Source: an uncultured Moraxella sp. (GTDB lineage: Bacteria > Pseudomonadota > Gammaproteobacteria > Pseudomonadales > Moraxellaceae). Taken from it: a DNA stretch of 7,988 nt. Below the pieces are notes generated by a model. The model searched no databases. It was not told the origin of the DNA and worked only from the letters and a program-made list of their open reading frames with translations. The stretch covers positions 1 through 7,988 of the forward strand of contig CAKMOY010000189.1 of NCBI GenBank assembly GCA_927911235.1. Direction: 5' to 3'. A program made the translations under genes and the position numbers. Below, piece after piece: positions 5,469-7,988 of this stretch (position 1 is its first letter; the number at the start of each line of letters is the position of its first letter).

Positions 5469-5816
5469 ATGACACAAATCATAGACCAAATCAAACACAT
5501 TTGCGAAAACGGCACAACCGAATACGAAAAAGACAACCGCATGATTATCACACTAGATGACGATAATTTTTTGACTGTCTTACTAGACACATTCATCAAC
5601 GACAATGGCATTATCACAGATGACTCAAAAGTTGATGAAGTTTGGCTCAACGATGACATCAAAGTAACCGAATTAATCCCATCAGAACACATCAAAAACT
5701 GGCAAAGCTGGTACAACGAATTTTTATATGACTGCGACTATATCTGGTGGGAAGATTATGACCCATGCAGTGACTGGGAAAACAGCGGTATGCGTACAAG
5801 CGATTTTATATGGTAA
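5469..5816 (+). CDS. Highly acidic early phage protein of unknown function
   Basis: A 115-residue protein, the first gene after PL, with a strong ribosome site (AGGAG, 5456-5460). By my count it has about 27 Asp/Glu against 7 Lys/Arg, roughly -20 net charge, spread along the whole chain (LDDDNF, TDDSKVDEVW, WWEDYDPCSDW). It is rich in tryptophan and tyrosine near the C-terminus and has no membrane segment. I do not recognise the family. A small, very acidic protein made first on infection fits the profile of DNA-mimic inhibitors such as Ocr or ArdA and of some anti-CRISPRs, and lambda keeps ral near PL; this is inference from charge and position. The gene is intact and the start is clear. Confidence 0.7.
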   Translation: MTQIIDQIKHICENGTTEYEKDNRMIITLDDDNFLTVLLDTFINDNGIITDDSKVDEVWLNDDIKVTELIPSEHIKNWQSWYNEFLYDCDYIWWEDYDPCSDWENSGMRTSDFIW

Positions 5817-5827
5817 GGGGAAAGAAA

Positions 5828-6046
5828 ATGAAAGAATTTGTGTATGAAGGTCGCCTGACGCTAGCGATTGAATTTGCGGAGCGTGAAGAGTACGCAATCT
5901 TAGAAAATGTAGAGATTGGGAATTGTGATACAACGCCTGTAAGTCTAAGCGATGCCGAAGACGTTTTACTTTATTGCAAAATGCTAAGCGAAAAAATCGG
6001 CATACCTGTTTATCGTAATGAAAAACACGCCCGCGCGGCGAATTGA
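5828..6046 (+). CDS. Small hypothetical early protein (C-terminus probably frameshifted)
   Basis: The start at 5828 is chosen over the in-frame ATG at 5810 because AAGGGGAAAG (5815-5824) is an excellent ribosome site and the earlier ATG overlaps the upstream gene. The written protein is 72 residues with an acidic, helical look (LTLAIEFAEREEYAILENVE, then SLSDAEDVLLYCKMLSEKIG). After NEK it ends in HARAAN. If the A5 run at 6021-6025 were A6, it would instead read on as TRPRGELTNWQLNKLLDECV and stop at 6088-6090, overlapping the next ATG as ATGA, with about 87 residues. That neat junction makes a missing base likely. No family recognised. Confidence 0.6.
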   Translation: MKEFVYEGRLTLAIEFAEREEYAILENVEIGNCDTTPVSLSDAEDVLLYCKMLSEKIGIPVYRNEKHARAAN

Positions 6047-6086
6047 CAAACTGGCAACTTAACAAATTATTAGACGAGTGTGTAGC

Positions 6087-6248
6087 ATGAAGAACAAAGA
6101 ACTGCCACTGCTTATCGGCTTTTTCGTATTCATGCTACTGCTCATCAGCTACACAGCAGTCGGAGCATTAGAAACCGAAGAACAAGCACGCCAGCAAACC
6201 ATCTTAAATCATGAAATTTGGCTACAAGCCAATCAGAATAAGGAATAA
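6087..6248 (+). CDS. Small single-helix membrane protein
   Basis: A 53-residue frame: a short basic/acidic start (MKNKE), one strong membrane helix (LPLLIGFFVFMLLLISYTAV, residues 6-25), and a polar tail with EETEEQARQQ-like charge. It fills the gap between the small early gene and recT. Its ATG overlaps the corrected stop of the upstream gene, and its stop is 4 bases before the recT start. The tail includes the AAGGAA used as the recT ribosome site, a normal phage operon arrangement. It could be a signal-anchored inner-membrane protein with the C-terminus outside. Function unknown; no clear ribosome site of its own, so translation probably depends on coupling. Confidence 0.55.
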   Translation: MKNKELPLLIGFFVFMLLLISYTAVGALETEEQARQQTILNHEIWLQANQNKE

Positions 6249-6252
6249 ATTT

Positions 6253-7029
6253 ATGAGTCAAAACATTGTCAGCACACAGGTAGCCACATTAGCCAAAAAT
6301 CTTAACATGGCAAATGTTGATTTAACACAAGTACAAAACACACTAACCCAAAGTGTATTTAAATGCAATACACAAGAAGAGTTTGTAACGCTACTCATTG
6401 TTGCAAATCAATACAAGCTAAACCCATTTACCAAAGAAATATACGCATTTGCTAAGGGTGGTAAAATTACCCCCATCGTATCAGTTGATGGCTGGGCAAG
6501 AATTATCAACGACAACCCGCTCACAGACGGCATACAGTTTGAACAGGACAACGAAAGTTGCACTTGCAAAATTTACCGCAAAGACCGCACCCACCCAACC
6601 GTTGTTACAGAATACCTAGACGAATGTCAAGGTACAAGCGAACCATGGAGAAAATACCCAAAACGTATGTTACGCCACAAAGCCCTTATCCAGTGTGCGA
6701 GGGTAGCCTTTGGTTTTAGCGGAATTTATGACGAAGATGAAGCTAAACGCATTGACGGCACACACCAGCAAATGCAAGACATAACACCGACAAATCCTGC
6801 TTATAAACTATTTTTTGACGAGCATTACTCATTGTTTGAACAATCCGCACAAAAAGGCGTGGCAGTATTGCAAAGCTCATACCAATACTTGCTTGAATCG
6901 GACAATAACCGTGATTTTATCAAGAAATTTTGGGAAGAAAACAGCCAATATTTTAAACAAATCGCCCAACAAGCCGACCTAAATCAATCAAACATCGTGG
7001 AAGCAGACTATGAACCTATTACAACGTAA
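6253..7029 (+). CDS. recT: RecT/Bet family single-strand annealing protein
   Basis: This phage recombinase anneals complementary single strands made by the partner exonuclease, for genome circularisation and recombination. The 258-residue form starts at 6253, preceded by AAGGAA at 6240-6245; the in-frame ATG at 6211 lies inside the upstream gene and lacks a site. Bet/RecT hallmarks: an N-terminal FVTLLIVANQYKLNPFTKEI helix-strand, GGKITPIVSVDGWARIIN, and the conserved WRKYPKRMLRHKALIQCARV followed by AFGFSGIYDEDEA. The C-terminal part (after about 190) is variable and charged and ends in DYEPITT. It overlaps the exonuclease gene by 20 bases, as partners in lambda Red-type operons often do. 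It should be under PL control. Family assignment is firm. Confidence 0.93.
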   Translation: MSQNIVSTQVATLAKNLNMANVDLTQVQNTLTQSVFKCNTQEEFVTLLIVANQYKLNPFTKEIYAFAKGGKITPIVSVDGWARIINDNPLTDGIQFEQDNESCTCKIYRKDRTHPTVVTEYLDECQGTSEPWRKYPKRMLRHKALIQCARVAFGFSGIYDEDEAKRIDGTHQQMQDITPTNPAYKLFFDEHYSLFEQSAQKGVAVLQSSYQYLLESDNNRDFIKKFWEENSQYFKQIAQQADLNQSNIVEADYEPITT

Positions 7030-7636
7030 CGACAACTGGCAATCCGAACGCATCGGCAAAATCACCGCAAGCAGTATCAAAGACCTAAACGCAAAACCAA
7101 AAGCAGGGCAAGCGTTAAATTCAACAATGTTAAAAGTGCTTACAGAGCGTTTAACGGGCTTGTCGCAAGACGACGATATCTCCAACAAACCCTGCGTAAA
7201 ATGGGGAATTGAACAAGAACCATTTGCAATAACGGCTTACGAAAATCGGACAGGTAGTTTTGTGGTGCAAACTGGCTTGATTAACCACCCAAATATCAAA
7301 TTAAGCGGTGCAAGTCCTGACGGCTTGGTGGGCGATGACGGACAAATTGAAGTTAAATGCCCAAGCACCACCACCCATCTAAACACTGTATTAACGGGCG
7401 AAATCCCACGTGAATATATCCCACAAATCACGTGGCAACTAGCCGTAACAGGGCGTGAATGGTGCGATTTTATCAGTTTTGACCCACGCATTGACAGCGA
7501 ATTATCCTTGTTTATTAAGCGTGTGTATGCCAAAGACCTTGATATTCAAGTTTTAGAAAATGAAGTTATCAAAGCGAATGAATTACTTGATAAATTAATT
7601 CAACAACTCAACGGAGAAAAAAAATGCGTGGCGTAA
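7010..7636 (+). CDS. YqaJ/lambda-type 5'-3' exonuclease
   Basis: A 208-residue alkaline exonuclease of the PD-(D/E)XK fold that resects double-strand ends to give single strands for RecT. Motifs in order: RIGKITASSI near 14-23 (DNA end binding in this family); WGIEQEPFAITAYENRTG near 65-82; the catalytic block SPDGLVGDDGQIEVKCP at 102-118 with Asp104, Glu114 and Lys116; and YIPQITWQLAVTGREWCDF with the conserved glutamines. Length matches lambda exonuclease (226) closely. The start overlaps the recT end by 20 bases, and the stop overlaps the ssb start by 13, so recT, the exonuclease and ssb form one coupled unit. It is intact, with no sign of frameshift. Confidence 0.93.
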   Translation: MNLLQRNDNWQSERIGKITASSIKDLNAKPKAGQALNSTMLKVLTERLTGLSQDDDISNKPCVKWGIEQEPFAITAYENRTGSFVVQTGLINHPNIKLSGASPDGLVGDDGQIEVKCPSTTTHLNTVLTGEIPREYIPQITWQLAVTGREWCDFISFDPRIDSELSLFIKRVYAKDLDIQVLENEVIKANELLDKLIQQLNGEKKCVA

Positions 7637-7988
7637 ACAAAGTAATCATCTTAGGCAACGTGGGGAGCCGACCCAAAAAGCCAACAATTCCAAAATGGCG
7701 GTAGTGTAGCGACAATATCAGTCGCTACATCAGAAGTTTGGAATGACAAACAAACAGGCGAAAAAACGAGAAAGCACCGAATGGCACAGAGTAAAATTCT
7801 TTCACGGACTAGCCGAAATCGTCGGTCAATATCTTAAAAAAGGCTCAAAAGTGTATATTGAGGGCAAACTCAAACCGACAAATACACTGATAACCAAGGC
7901 ATTGAACGTTACGCAACCTATATCGTAGCCGATAGTATGCAAATGCTTAGTTCTCGCACCGACAACGGACAAGGGCAAGCACAGGGGC
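7624..7988 (+). pseudogene. ssb: Single-stranded DNA-binding protein, three one-base frameshifts, cut by window end
   Basis: The ATG at 7624 (GGAG at 7613-7616, inside the exonuclease gene) starts MRGVNKVIILGNVG, the classic SSB opening. After this the frame breaks three times. Reading three G instead of four at 7662-7665 restores [20 protein letters not shown]. Reading five A instead of six at 7761-7766 restores [20 protein letters not shown]. Reading four A instead of three at 7872-7874 restores [20 protein letters not shown] and SMQMLSSR. The result is a complete OB-fold domain followed by a glycine/glutamine-rich linker running off the edge. SSB binds single strands produced in phage replication and by the exonuclease. 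The middle frame (7743-7928) is not a separate gene. Three homopolymer breaks in one short gene point to read errors. Confidence 0.9.

Noticed and set aside
5345..6065. Minus-strand frames of 123 and 113 residues opposite the early genes
   Set aside because: They are shadows of the + strand genes, with low-complexity Ser/Leu content and no ribosome sites or family match.
7010..7636. Cas4-like nuclease
   Set aside because: It shares the PD-(D/E)XK core but lacks the cysteine cluster for an iron-sulfur site and sits next to recT and ssb, as a YqaJ/lambda exonuclease does.
7743..7928. A separate 61-residue gene
   Set aside because: It is the middle part of the frameshifted ssb; the [11 protein letters not shown] motif is typical SSB.
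1..7988. CRISPR arrays, tRNA genes, attachment sites and insertion sequences
   Set aside because: No spaced direct repeats, cloverleaf, integrase or transposase signals were seen in the window.

Overview
This window is the early control and recombination region of a lambdoid prophage. Overall base composition is AT-rich, with a marked A/C excess on the + strand in several genes. The protein families (AntA/KilAC antirepressor, S24-type CI, RecT, YqaJ exonuclease, SSB) fit a gammaproteobacterial host. Moraxella or another member of the Moraxellaceae is my best guess; it rests on general impression, not on a marker gene.

Layout. Positions 1-1303 (minus strand) carry a leftward operon: a Cro-like protein, a helix-turn-helix protein and an AntA/KilAC antirepressor that runs off the left edge. 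Positions 1304-1450 are an OR-like control region with four copies of a 15-bp palindrome (ATACCTTTAAGGTAT-type) and two divergent promoters, leftward PR and rightward PRM. CI (1451-2223) follows on the + strand, then a tightly coupled gene pair (a protein I cannot name and a DUF1828/DUF1829 protein, 2234-3432), then two genes that look like lambda rexA and rexB (3637-5194), then a terminator (5113-5136). Positions 5211-5253 hold a second, OL-like control region with two more copies of the same palindrome and a promoter (PL) whose core is nearly identical to PR. PL points right into an early operon: a very acidic protein, a small protein, a small one-helix membrane protein, RecT, a YqaJ/lambda-type exonuclease and SSB, which is cut by the window end.

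How it works together. The order is a mirror image of the lambda immunity region (cro, OR, cI, rexA, rexB, OL, red genes). Genes between CI and OL are the ones expected to stay on in the lysogen, so 2234-5194 is best read as lysogenic cargo: a RexAB-like exclusion module plus a second, uncharacterised two-gene cassette. This is the most interesting part of the window.

Caution. At least seven one-base frame breaks are visible, nearly all in short homopolymers (cI, the rexA-like and rexB-like genes, three in ssb, one in the small early gene and probably one in the HTH gene). In each case a one-base change restores a protein that fits its family or a normal gene junction. Such a density points to sequencing or assembly error rather than true decay, although real inactivation cannot be excluded from the sequence alone.
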